A DNA stretch of 64,000 nt. Origin: Paractinoplanes lichenicola (GTDB lineage Bacteria > Actinomycetota > Actinomycetes > Mycobacteriales > Micromonosporaceae). Below the pieces are notes generated by a model, which was given only the letters and a program-made list of their open reading frames with translations, had not been told where the DNA came from and searched no databases. The stretch spans positions 372,001-436,000 of the forward strand of contig NZ_JAENHO010000002.1 of the NCBI RefSeq assembly GCF_016785085.1, in the 5' to 3' direction. Made by a program: the position numbers and the translations under genes. Positions 33,647 through 41,470 of this stretch are shown here, piece after piece (the first letter of the stretch is position 1; every line of letters begins with the position of its first letter).

Positions 33647-34471
33647 ATGACTGAGCGAGAGTTCCGCTTCGGGGTCGTCGCGGGCCGGGCGGCCACCGGC
33701 GACGAGTGGGCCGCGACCGCCCGCCGGGCCGAGGGGCTGGGGTACGACACCCTGCTCGTGCCCGACACGCTGCACACCCTGTCGCCGTTCGCCGCCCTGG
33801 CCGCGGCGGCCGTCGTCACCACCCGGCTGCGTGTCGGCACCTATGTGCTGAGCGCGCCGAACCGTACGCCCGGGCTCGTCGCCTGGGAGGCCGAGACGCT
33901 CCAGCTGATCAGCGGCGGGCGCTTCGAGCTGGGTCTCGGCGGCGGGCGGCCGGGGGCCGAGCGCGACGCCGAGGCGCTGGGCGGCGATTTCGGCACGCCG
34001 GCCGAGCGCCTGGCCCGGGTGGGGGCGACCATCGACGCCGTACGGGGGTTGGCCAAGCCGCCGTCCGTGCTGGTGGCGGCCAGTCGCCCGCGGATGTTGC
34101 GGCTGGCCGCCGAGCGGGCCGACACCGTCGCGCTGGGCCTCCCGCCGCGGACCACCGAGCCCGAGCTGGCCCGTACGGTGGAGGCCTTGCGGGCCGCCGC
34201 AGGAGAGCGTTTCGCCCGTCTCGAGCTGCACCTCAACGTGGCCGCCGTGGCCCCGGCGCCGGGTGACGTGCCGCCCTGGCTGAGCCGGATGGTCGGCGGC
34301 GACCCGGTCGAGATGGCCTCCGCCGGTGGTATCGCCTTCCTCACCGGCTCGCCCGAGCGGATCGCCGACCTGCTGTGCCGGCGCCGCGAGGAGTTCGACG
34401 TCTCCTATGTGGGCGTGAGCGGGCTCTTCATGGAGGAGTTCGCGCCCGTCATCGCTTTGCTGCGCGCATGA
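33647..34471 (+). CDS. Luciferase-like (LLM) F420-dependent-type oxidoreductase
   Basis: 274 residues, a TIM barrel of the bacterial luciferase-like family. Indicative stretches are FRFGVVAGRA, GYDTLLVPDTL, LRVGTYVLSAPNRTPGLVAWEAETL, GRFELGLGGGRPGAERDA and the final SYVGVSGLFMEEFAPVI. In actinobacteria such proteins usually use coenzyme F420 to reduce or oxidise small organic substrates. Its substrate is unknown. The start at 33647 is the ATG that begins the conserved part; the longer frame crosses the M4 gene promoter. Confidence 0.87.
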   Translation: MTEREFRFGVVAGRAATGDEWAATARRAEGLGYDTLLVPDTLHTLSPFAALAAAAVVTTRLRVGTYVLSAPNRTPGLVAWEAETLQLISGGRFELGLGGGRPGAERDAEALGGDFGTPAERLARVGATIDAVRGLAKPPSVLVAASRPRMLRLAAERADTVALGLPPRTTEPELARTVEALRAAAGERFARLELHLNVAAVAPAPGDVPPWLSRMVGGDPVEMASAGGIAFLTGSPERIADLLCRRREEFDVSYVGVSGLFMEEFAPVIALLRA

Positions 34472-34602
34472 TTCAACAACATGAACCGCGATTCAAGTGA
34501 GCGCTGAGTAATCTCACGAATCCGTAAAGTGACATTGTTGACCTGGCAGGCGGGTAATACGTGGGGCATCATGGCCGGACAGCGTCCCTTGAGGAGTGTG
34601 TG

Positions 34603-35556
34603 ATGACCTCACAACTCGAGCTCGCGGCCCGTACGGCGTTCGCCCAGGTGCTCACCGCCTGGCGCACCCGCCGCGGCCTCTCCAAGAAGCAGCTCGCCGC
34701 GTCGATGGGTTACCACCCGTCATACATCAGCCACGTGGAGAGCCTGCGCCACCACCCGACCCTCGAATTCGCCTGCCGCGCCGAGGCGGTCCTGGCGAGC
34801 GGGGGTGAGATCATCTCGCGGTACGAGCAGTGCCGGCAGGCCGCCGGCGAGCCCGCGCCCACCCCGGTGCTCCGCAACGACTACGAGCCCAGCCCGATGC
34901 TGCCGGCCACGCTCGTGATCGAGGAGGAGAACGCCACCCTGGCCTACGCCGACGGGTGGTATTCGTGCCGGGTCGAGCGGGTCGTGCGCAACGTCGGCGA
35001 CCGGCCCGTCACCTGCTATCCGGTGCGCGTCGACGTCGACCGCTACCCCGACCAGCCCGGCGTGTCCCGGCGGCTCTACGCCGAGAGCCCGCTGCAGCTC
35101 TCCGACCTGGGCTTCGAGGCCCACGCGGGCGACGAGCGACCCGAGGCGATGGACGTGCGGGTGACCCGCTCGTCGGATGCGTACGTCAAGATGGTGCTGA
35201 TCTTCGGCAACGCGCGGGCGCGGTTCCCGCTCTATCCGGGCGAGCGCACGCGGGTGACGTATTCGTATCGCGTGCCCGCCAGCCTGTGGGGCCAGTGGTT
35301 CCAGCGCGACATCCGGTTCCCGACCCGGGCGCTGACGATGTCGTTGCGGCTGCCGGCCGAGATCGCCGCCGAGGTCAGCGCGGAAACCCTGTCGTACGCG
35401 GGCATCAAGGGCTTCTCCCCGACAGCGTCGCCGGGGGAGAACGGCACGATCGTCTACACGCTGCGGCTGCGCGAGCTGCTGCTGACCAGTCAGATCCGGC
35501 TGCGGTGGCGCTTTGCCGAGCGCGCGCCGGCCGGGTGGACGGATCGGGCCGCGTAG
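34603..35556 (+). CDS. XRE HTH protein fused to a beta-rich domain of unknown type
   Basis: 317 residues. The N-terminal HTH (FAQVLTAWRTRRGLSKKQLAASMGYHPSYISHVE, residues about 13-46) is clear. From about 85 to 310 the chain looks all-beta, with repeated strand patterns (TLAYADGWYSCRVERVVRNVG, VKMVLIFGNARARFPLYPGE and TRVTYSYRVPASLWGQWF). I recognise no family; it is neither DUF5753 nor a MmyB-like ligand domain. ATG at 34603 follows GAGGAG. Probably a DNA-binding regulator with a sensor domain. It is convergent with the deformylase gene, 4 bp away. Confidence 0.82.
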   Translation: MTSQLELAARTAFAQVLTAWRTRRGLSKKQLAASMGYHPSYISHVESLRHHPTLEFACRAEAVLASGGEIISRYEQCRQAAGEPAPTPVLRNDYEPSPMLPATLVIEEENATLAYADGWYSCRVERVVRNVGDRPVTCYPVRVDVDRYPDQPGVSRRLYAESPLQLSDLGFEAHAGDERPEAMDVRVTRSSDAYVKMVLIFGNARARFPLYPGERTRVTYSYRVPASLWGQWFQRDIRFPTRALTMSLRLPAEIAAEVSAETLSYAGIKGFSPTASPGENGTIVYTLRLRELLLTSQIRLRWRFAERAPAGWTDRAA

Positions 35557-35560
35557 CCGG

Positions 35561-36169
35561 TCACGGGTCGCGCCACGGTCGGCCGGTGCCCTGATATTCC
35601 GAGAGCGGGATGACATCCGTACCGGTGGGCATGCGGTCGGTGTAGAGGCGGCCCTCGAGGTGATCGACCTCGTGCTGCACGTGCCGGGCCAGGCCGCCGC
35701 CGAACCGGGTGGTCTCGACAACGCCGTCGAGCCGCCGGTGCTCAACCGTGACGCAGGCCGCCCGCTCGACCTCGCCGCGCACGTCGAAGAAGCTCAGGCA
35801 CCCCTCGAACAGGGTCTCGCCCTCGCCCGACCGGTCGACGATCCGCGGGTTCAACAAGACCAATTCCCCGTTCCCCGTACGGATGACCGTCGCGGCCCGG
35901 TCGATGCCGATCTGCGGCGCGGCCATGCCCATGCCCTTCGCGAACCGGTGCGCCGCGGCCACCCGGTCCATCGCGGCCCTGATTCTGGTGATCGTCTCGC
36001 GTGCCTCGGCGGCCTCGCGGGGCAGCTCGAAGGGGCGGGCGCGCGCTCGCAGTGCCGGGTTGTCCGCCTGCACGATGCCGAGCGCGATCATGCGTTGGGC
36101 GGGGGTCGAAGTGGTGGACTCTGGTTCGGGGCTCCTGCGCTGCGCGGGGACGGGGTGTTCCGTGGTCAT
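35561..36169 (-). CDS. def: Peptide deformylase
   Basis: 202 residues with all three family motifs: GMGMAAPQIG (about 77-86), EGCLSF (about 121-126) and HEVDHLEG (about 164-171). The latter two supply the Cys and two His zinc/iron ligands and the catalytic Glu. It removes the N-terminal formyl group of new proteins. A 30-residue Pro/Ser/Thr-rich N-terminal extension precedes the usual start. It is not next to fmt or priA, so it may be an accessory copy. The ATG has AAGGAGG upstream and overlaps the methyltransferase stop by 4 bp. Confidence 0.93.
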   Translation of the reverse strand: MTTEHPVPAQRRSPEPESTTSTPAQRMIALGIVQADNPALRARARPFELPREAAEARETITRIRAAMDRVAAAHRFAKGMGMAAPQIGIDRAATVIRTGNGELVLLNPRIVDRSGEGETLFEGCLSFFDVRGEVERAACVTVEHRRLDGVVETTRFGGGLARHVQHEVDHLEGRLYTDRMPTGTDVIPLSEYQGTGRPWRDP

Positions 36170-36960
36170 GCGCCTCCTTCTGCTGGGTGGGGACTGACGC
36201 CGCGGACGGCCCACGCCGACGCGGTGAGGGGAATGGTCCCGTCGGTCTCGACCGGCAGCCGGGACCGGATGCGTTCGCGGATCTCGGCCTGGTCCCGATC
36301 GGGCAGCGTGACCAGATAGGCGGGCGCGGCGCCCTGGCCGCCCAGGAACGGCCGCCAGAAGTCGTCGAAGCCGGCGAACACGGTGGGGACCTCGATCGCC
36401 CGGGTGGTGATCTCGGTCAGTCCGGCCTCGGCCCAGGCCGCGCGGAGGGCGGGCTCGTGGCAGATCGGGAAGCGGGGACCCTCGTCCCGCTGGGCGGCGG
36501 CCGGCACGACCTCGGCGGCGGCGTTCCAGAAGTAGCGCATCATCCGCATGCCGGTCGTGTAGTCCCAGACGTACGAGGCGACGACCGCGCCGGGTTTGGC
36601 GACTCGTGCGAATTCGGCGATGGCCCGCTCGGGACCGGGGACGAAGTTGAGCGCCAGTCCGCTGACCACGGCATCGAAGCTGGCGTCGCGGAACGGCAGG
36701 GCGGCCGCGTCACCGGCGACGGGGGTGGCGGCGGCGGGGATGGAGCGCAGGAAGCCCCGCGAGCGATCGACCCCGGTCACCCGGGCCGGGCCGGTCGTCA
36801 GGATGGCCGACGTGAGGGCGCCCGTGCCGCAGCCCGCGTCGAGCCAGCGGCGGCCGTCCGGCACTCCCAGCCGGCGGACGAAATCGGCGGCCACGAGGCG
36901 GCTCCACCGGCCGACATAGGCCTCGTAGGAGTCGCCGACCTCCCACACATCCGCACTCAT
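36166..36960 (-). CDS. SAM-dependent class I methyltransferase
   Basis: 264 residues. Motif I is WLDAGCGTGAL, followed by VTGVDRSRGFL, the acidic GDAAALPFRDASFD and VVSGLALNFVPG, matching the UbiE/Methyltransf_11 pattern. It is cytoplasmic. The substrate is unknown. It is the first gene of a two-gene transcript with the deformylase, overlapping it by 4 bp. The pairing of a methyltransferase with an accessory deformylase is unusual and might mean a shared target, but this is inference. Confidence 0.9.
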   Translation of the reverse strand: MSADVWEVGDSYEAYVGRWSRLVAADFVRRLGVPDGRRWLDAGCGTGALTSAILTTGPARVTGVDRSRGFLRSIPAAATPVAGDAAALPFRDASFDAVVSGLALNFVPGPERAIAEFARVAKPGAVVASYVWDYTTGMRMMRYFWNAAAEVVPAAAQRDEGPRFPICHEPALRAAWAEAGLTEITTRAIEVPTVFAGFDDFWRPFLGGQGAAPAYLVTLPDRDQAEIRERIRSRLPVETDGTIPLTASAWAVRGVSPHPAEGGA

Positions 36961-37040
36961 AACCACACTCTGCACCACGACCCATAGATCGTCATGCCTG
37001 AGAGCAATCAAACTTGTGCGGAACGTAATGAATGAATCGG

Positions 37041-38234
37041 CTACACCTGACGGTCGCGGCCCGCGAACCAGCCGGCCACGATCTGCGGGACGATCAGGCA
37101 CAGCACCAGCGTCAGCGGCGCCCGCCAGCCGTCGGTGGCGTCGTGCAGGGCCCCGACCAGGAAGGGGCCCGGGATGGCGATGATGTAGCCGACGCTCTGC
37201 GCGAACGCGGACAGCTTGACCACCCGGCCCGGGGTGCGGCCGCGCAGCGCGATCAGCGTCAGCACCAGCGGGAACGCCGTGTTGACGATGCCCAGGAACG
37301 TCGCCCACAGCCAGGGCGCGGCGGCCGGATCCCACCACAGCCCGCCATAGCCGGCCAGGCCGAAGACGCCCAGCCCGACGGCGATCCAGCTCTGGCTGCG
37401 CACCCGCCCGGCCAGCGCGGACAGCCCGAACCCGAGCGGCACCCCGAGGAACGACGTGAGGGCGAACAGCAGCCCCGCCTGCTCGGCCGAGATCCCGGCG
37501 TCACGGTAGATCTGCGGGAGCCAGCCGATGATCACGTACGCCGAGGTCGACTGCATGCCGAAGTAGACCGCGAGCGCCCACGCGACCGGGTGGCGCGAGA
37601 CCCGTACGAGCTCGTCGCTCTTGACCTCGGCCGGCGGGGCGAACGGCTCGCGGGCCAGCGGCAGCCATGACGGCACGGCCAGCACGGCCACGACCGCCCA
37701 GCAGGCCAGCCCGATCCGCCAGTCGCCGCCGAACGCGTGCTCGGTGAGCGGCACGGTGGCCGCCGCGGCGGTGGTGGCCCCGACGTTGAGCGCGACCGTG
37801 TAGAGGCCCGTGGTCGAGCCCACCTTGTCGGGGAAGCGATCCTTGACGACCGACGGCAGCAGCACGTTGACGACCGCGATGCCGGCCAAAGCGACCAGGC
37901 TGAGCAGCAGAAACAGGGCGGTGCCGGGCGCGAACGGGCGGATCGCGAGGCCGGCCGCCAGCACCACCAGGCCGACCAGGATCACCCGCGACGAGCCGAA
38001 CCGCCGGGCCAGCCGGGGCGCGCTCAGCCCGACCGCGGCGAAACACACCACCGGCACCGAGGTCAGCAGCCCGGCGATCGTCGAGCTCATGCCGAGACCG
38101 CCGCGGATCTCGTCGAGCACCGGGCCGACGCTCGTCACCGCCAGGCGCAGGTTGACCGCGGCCAGCAGCAGCGCGACCAGCGCGATCATGCGCCCGCGAC
38201 GCTTAACGGTCAGGTCTTCTCCGGCAGCCACCAC
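37041..38234 (-). CDS. MFS transporter, CynX/NimT (cyanate permease-like) family
   Basis: 397 residues with 12 predicted helices. The opening ALVALLLAAVNLRLAVTSVGPVLDEI and the later AYVIIGWLPQIYRDAG are typical of CynX/NimT proteins, which export or import small solutes by proton coupling. GTG at 38234 is used. It lies 31 bp downstream of the siderophore-interacting protein on the same strand, so it is probably in the same iron-responsive transcript; a role in siderophore or iron-chelate transport is inference. Confidence 0.9.
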   Translation of the reverse strand: MVAAGEDLTVKRRGRMIALVALLLAAVNLRLAVTSVGPVLDEIRGGLGMSSTIAGLLTSVPVVCFAAVGLSAPRLARRFGSSRVILVGLVVLAAGLAIRPFAPGTALFLLLSLVALAGIAVVNVLLPSVVKDRFPDKVGSTTGLYTVALNVGATTAAAATVPLTEHAFGGDWRIGLACWAVVAVLAVPSWLPLAREPFAPPAEVKSDELVRVSRHPVAWALAVYFGMQSTSAYVIIGWLPQIYRDAGISAEQAGLLFALTSFLGVPLGFGLSALAGRVRSQSWIAVGLGVFGLAGYGGLWWDPAAAPWLWATFLGIVNTAFPLVLTLIALRGRTPGRVVKLSAFAQSVGYIIAIPGPFLVGALHDATDGWRAPLTLVLCLIVPQIVAGWFAGRDRQV

Positions 38235-38265
38235 TTACACATCATCGACCCCGGGAAGATCGGGC

Positions 38266-39096
38266 TCACGACCGGTCCTGCTCCTGTTCCACCTGCTGGT
38301 TCCACTCGCGCTTGGACGACTGCCAGCCGTCCTCGTTCATGCCGCGCCGCCAATAGCCCGAGATCGACAGCTGGGCCATCGGGATGCCGCGCTCGTTCTT
38401 CAGGAAACGGCGCAGATCCCGTACGAAGTTCGCCTCACCGTGCACGAACGCGTGCACCTGGCCCTCGGGAAAAACGGTTCCCCGTACGGCCTCGACCAGC
38501 GGCTCGCCGACCGGCCGACCGGCCCGGTGCAGCCAGGTCAGCTCCAGGTCGCCGGGGCACTCGAGCTTCTGCTCCTCGTCCGGGCCGTCGATTTCCACGT
38601 ACGCCCGGACGCGCGCGCCGGCGGGCATGCCCTCGAGCGCGGCGGCGATGGCCGGCAGCGCGCTCTCGTCACCGGCGAGCAGGTGCCAGTCGGCCTGCGG
38701 GCTGGGGGAATAGCCCCCGCCCGGGCCCATGAAGCGGACCACGTCGCCCGGCTTGGCCGCGGCCGCCCAGGGGCCGGCGATGCCCTCGTCGCCGTGCACC
38801 ACGAAGTCGACCCACATCTCGGGGATCTCGGGGAGCCACTTGCGCACGGTGTAGGTGCGGACGACCGGCCAGTCCTCGGCGGGGAGGGTCTCACGGATCG
38901 CGCCCATGTCGAACGGCTCGGGATAGGCGACGCCCGGCTTCGGGAAGAACATCTTGACGTAGTGATCCGTGTGGGCGCCCGCCTCGATGCCACGCAGGGC
39001 GTCGCCGCTCAGGACGATGCGGATCATGTGCGGGGTGAGCTGCTCCACCCGGGTGACGACCGCCTCGGTCGCCGCTCGTGCCGGCCTGTTAGCCAT
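38266..39096 (-). CDS. Siderophore-interacting protein (FAD/NAD(P)H ferric-siderophore reductase)
   Basis: 276 residues of the SIP/ViuB family. The FAD-binding motif RTYTVRKW, the KPGDVVRFMGPGGGY segment and LLAGDESALPAIAAALEG (NAD(P)H-side) are present. It releases iron from imported ferric siderophores by reduction in the cytoplasm. It heads the SIP-MFS pair. An IdeR/DmdR-like iron box lies 33 bp upstream of the start, consistent with repression when iron is plentiful. Confidence 0.95.
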   Translation of the reverse strand: MANRPARAATEAVVTRVEQLTPHMIRIVLSGDALRGIEAGAHTDHYVKMFFPKPGVAYPEPFDMGAIRETLPAEDWPVVRTYTVRKWLPEIPEMWVDFVVHGDEGIAGPWAAAAKPGDVVRFMGPGGGYSPSPQADWHLLAGDESALPAIAAALEGMPAGARVRAYVEIDGPDEEQKLECPGDLELTWLHRAGRPVGEPLVEAVRGTVFPEGQVHAFVHGEANFVRDLRRFLKNERGIPMAQLSISGYWRRGMNEDGWQSSKREWNQQVEQEQDRS

Positions 39097-39128
39097 GCTT
39101 CGTCCTCTGCTTCCGGGTTCGCGTAATC

Positions 39129-39147
39129 GCCGGTAAGGCTACCCTCA
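39129..39147 (-). promoter_or_regulatory. IdeR/DmdR-like iron box
   Basis: GCCGGTAAGGCTACCCTCA matches the TWAGGTWAGSCTWACCTWA consensus at about 14 of 19 positions, including the central GGTAAGGCTA. It lies just upstream of the SIP gene. Confidence 0.6.
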
Positions 39148-39169
39148 CTTTCGCGGATACGAGTTCCCG

Positions 39170-39212
39170 ACGAGGAAAGGGCGGCCCGCGCGATGCGGAC
39201 CGCCCTCCTCGT
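39170..39212 (-). terminator. Hairpin terminator of the LAxTG protein gene
   Basis: ACGAGGAAAGGGCGG (39170-39184) pairs with CCGCCCTCCTCGT (39200-39212), with a two-A bulge. It lies 9 bp after the surface-protein stop and upstream of the SIP promoter. Confidence 0.7.
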
Positions 39213-39220
39213 TGTGGCTC

Positions 39221-40687
39221 TTACTCCCAGGTGCTGCCCGGGAGCCGCCGGCGCCGGGTCAGCGCCATGATGATCAGGCCGATCATCAGCAGGACCGCCG
39301 CTCCGCCGACCACCGCGACCGTGTTGTTGCCGGTCAGGGCGAGCAGGCCGCCGTCGTCCTTCTTCGGGGCGTCCGCCTGCACCTGGGCCACCTGGTCGGC
39401 CACCGGGGCCTTGTTGCCCGAGTTGAACTGGCCGTCCTCGTAGGTGTAGTCGGTGCCGGCCGCGGGCGCCGCGCTGCTGGTGGTCGCGCGGGGCTTGGGG
39501 GCCTTGGTCGCCGGGACGTCGTTGTCGTTGTCGTCCGACTCGTTGTTGCCGCCGCTGTTGTTGCCGCCGGTGTTGCCCGTGTTGCCGCCGCCGGTGTTGG
39601 CCGGGGGCTGCTGGGTCGCCGGGGGCTTGGTGGCGGTGGGCTTGGTCGGCTGAGTGGCCGGCTTGGTCGGGTCGGGGGTGAAGTCGTCCTTCACCGTCGG
39701 CGCCGTGGTCGGGGTCTTGGTGGGGGGCTTGGTCGGCGTCACGGTGCTGTTCGGGTTGCCCGGCGTGCCGCCGTTGTTGCCACCACCGTTGTTGCCGCCG
39801 TTGTTGCCGCCGTTGTTGCCGCCGTTGTTGTTGCCGCCGTTGTTGCCGCCGCCGTTGTTGCCGCCGCCGTTGTTCCCGCCGCCGTTGTTCCCGCCGTTGT
39901 TGCCCCCGTTGTTGCCGCCGCCGTTGTTGCCGCCGCCGTTGTTGCCGCCTCCGTTGTTGCCGCCGCCGGCGTTGCCGACGGTGATGCGCACGGAGTCGAT
40001 CGCGGGCGTCTGGTTGGCGCGCACCATCATCGGGGTGCGGTGGGAGCCGTCGCCGGCCCAGGAGGAACACTGGGCGATGCCGTCGGTCGGCATGCCCGGC
40101 ACCTGGATGACCACTTCGTCGGGGGTGGCGTTGCCCTTGCTGTCCTCGGTCGCGACGAAGAACGCCGGAACCGGGTCGGGCGCGGGAGCCTCGTTGGTGT
40201 TCGGCAGCATGCGGCACGCGGTGTGGAAGTGGCCGCGGACGAGACCGTCCTTGAGGACCGAGCTCTCCACGTAGTAGCCACCCTTGCCGGCCGCGAGGAA
40301 CCGGTCGCGGATCAGGTTGCGGGTGCTGATCGTCAGGCTGAACGGCGTGTTCGCCGCGATGCGCTCGGGCGCGTCGGTGATCAGCAGGCTCGGATTGTCC
40401 TTGGCCTCGCCGACCTCACCGAACTCGGTGGACACACACTTGCTGCCCTCCTGGAAGCCGGTGTGCGGAGCCAGGTTGCTGTCGATACACGTGTCGGTGA
40501 GGATCACCTGTCCGTTGACGACCTTGCCGGCCCCGCTGCCCTCGGGCCGATCGTTCTCGGCGGCGCCGGAGATCTGGGCGAAGCCCACGGCCGCACCCAG
40601 GGCGGCGATCACCGCACCGACCGCGAACAGCCGTCGGTTGCGTCCCGACGGCGTGGCGGCCGCGCGGCGGTAAGCAGACCTACGCAT
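39221..40687 (-). CDS. Cell-wall-anchored protein with Asn/Gly repeats and LAxTG sorting signal
   Basis: 488 residues. A signal/anchor helix (about 22-42) leads into a globular region of about 190 residues containing several Cys (DTCIDSN, SKCVSTE, TACRML and AQCSSW). Then comes a repeat block of GGGNN/GGNN units, a Thr/Pro-rich stalk with KPPTKTPTT-type repeats, and a C-terminal sorting signal LALTG followed by a membrane helix and RRRR. LAxTG is the class E sortase signal of actinobacteria, so the protein is probably linked to peptidoglycan with its Cys-containing head exposed. Function unknown. Confidence 0.88.
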   Translation of the reverse strand: MRRSAYRRAAATPSGRNRRLFAVGAVIAALGAAVGFAQISGAAENDRPEGSGAGKVVNGQVILTDTCIDSNLAPHTGFQEGSKCVSTEFGEVGEAKDNPSLLITDAPERIAANTPFSLTISTRNLIRDRFLAAGKGGYYVESSVLKDGLVRGHFHTACRMLPNTNEAPAPDPVPAFFVATEDSKGNATPDEVVIQVPGMPTDGIAQCSSWAGDGSHRTPMMVRANQTPAIDSVRITVGNAGGGNNGGGNNGGGNNGGGNNGGNNGGNNGGGNNGGGNNGGGNNGGNNNGGNNGGNNGGNNGGGNNGGTPGNPNSTVTPTKPPTKTPTTAPTVKDDFTPDPTKPATQPTKPTATKPPATQQPPANTGGGNTGNTGGNNSGGNNESDDNDNDVPATKAPKPRATTSSAAPAAGTDYTYEDGQFNSGNKAPVADQVAQVQADAPKKDDGGLLALTGNNTVAVVGGAAVLLMIGLIIMALTRRRRLPGSTWE

Positions 40688-40835
40688 GCGTGATACCTCA
40701 TCTTCGAAGAATCCACCCGGCCCACATTCCGACCGGCTCCCAGACGGTAAGAGCCACCCCGCCGGAATGCAATTCCGGGAGCGAACTTGATGAATTCTTA
40801 GCCCAAACTTAAAGAAAAAATATGGGCCACCCCTC

Positions 40836-40875
40836 GAACCCCAGACATCATCCGAACGGCTGATGTCCCGGGTTC
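40836..40875 (-). promoter_or_regulatory. Long inverted repeat in the leader of the LAxTG gene
   Basis: GAACCC (40836-40841) with GGGTTC (40870-40875), and GACATCA (40844-40850) with TGATGTC (40861-40867), around a 10-base loop. In the minus direction it is followed about 13 bases later by a run of six T. It could be an attenuator, an upstream terminator or an operator. It lies 149-188 bp before the surface-protein start. Confidence 0.55.
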
Positions 40876-41265
40876 AACCAAGATCGCAAAAACTTCGCTG
40901 ACCTGCGACTTTTTCTCGGACCGCTCGGAGGGCCACCGGTGGCGCCCCGAGGTCACGTCGTCACAGAAGAATGTAAAGCACGTCCGGCCCGATGCACCTT
41001 AGAGCAACCTGGGAAAACCATTCCAGCCCGTTTCCAAGCCCTTTCCCAGCGTATTCACCCGACCCGCTCCACCGCACCACCCCACCGCCGCGACTCACCG
41101 GCCGCAGGTCGCCGCTCGCCCGCCGCCCGCCCGCTGAGTGCCACAAGCCGCCACCTTGCCGCCGCGACTCGCCGGCCGTACGTCGTCGCCCGCCCGCTGC
41201 GCGCCACAAGCCGCCACCCCACCGCCTGCCGGGTGAGGCACATCTCAGCGGTCTCACTGCGGCGC

Positions 41266-41315
41266 TGTGGATAACTCAGGGCCTCGCTCGGCGATCAAGG
41301 CGCCCCTGTGGACAA
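41266..41315 (-). promoter_or_regulatory. Pair of DnaA-box-like nonamers (site 3)
   Basis: TGTGGATAA at 41266-41274 and TGTGGACAA at 41307-41315, same orientation, 41 bp start to start. It is the third such pair in the window, again intergenic. Confidence 0.45.
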
Positions 41316-41367
41316 CGCGGACCGCCGCATCCCGAAAATCGCTACCTTGGGCCCGCCCCCAGGTCGG

Positions 41368-41470
41368 GTGGGGCGTAAACAGAGCGGGGGTGGGGTTTGA
41401 CGGGCCAGAGGCCGCGGCCTGTGGGGCGTAAACAGAGCGGGGGTGGGGTTAAGCGGGCCAGAGGCCGCGG
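41368..41470. repeat. 53-bp direct repeat covering the 3' end of the GDPD gene
   Basis: The segment starting GTGGGGCGTAAACAGAGCGG occurs at 41368 and again at 41421. The two 50-bp copies differ at only three positions. The second copy contains the last codons and the TAA of the glycerophosphodiesterase gene; the first is a downstream duplicate that has lost the stop. Confidence 0.85.

Larger units (their letters stand above)
40688..41448. other. Long intergenic region (about 760 bp) upstream of the surface-protein gene
   Basis: No supported gene. From 40780 to 40930 it is AT-richer and holds an inverted repeat and an A/T run. From 41086 to 41219 there is an imperfect tandem duplication of about 65 bp (both copies end in GCCACAAGCCGCCAC). 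The DnaA-box-like pair at 41266-41315 and a 53-bp direct repeat next to the GDPD stop follow. Open frames across 40992-41378 are compositional and have no homology that I recognise. Confidence 0.6.

Noticed and set aside
40992-41378. Possible genes in the long intergenic region
   Set aside because: The translations are Pro/Arg-rich and follow the local tandem duplication; there is no start site with a ribosome-binding sequence and no recognisable domain.
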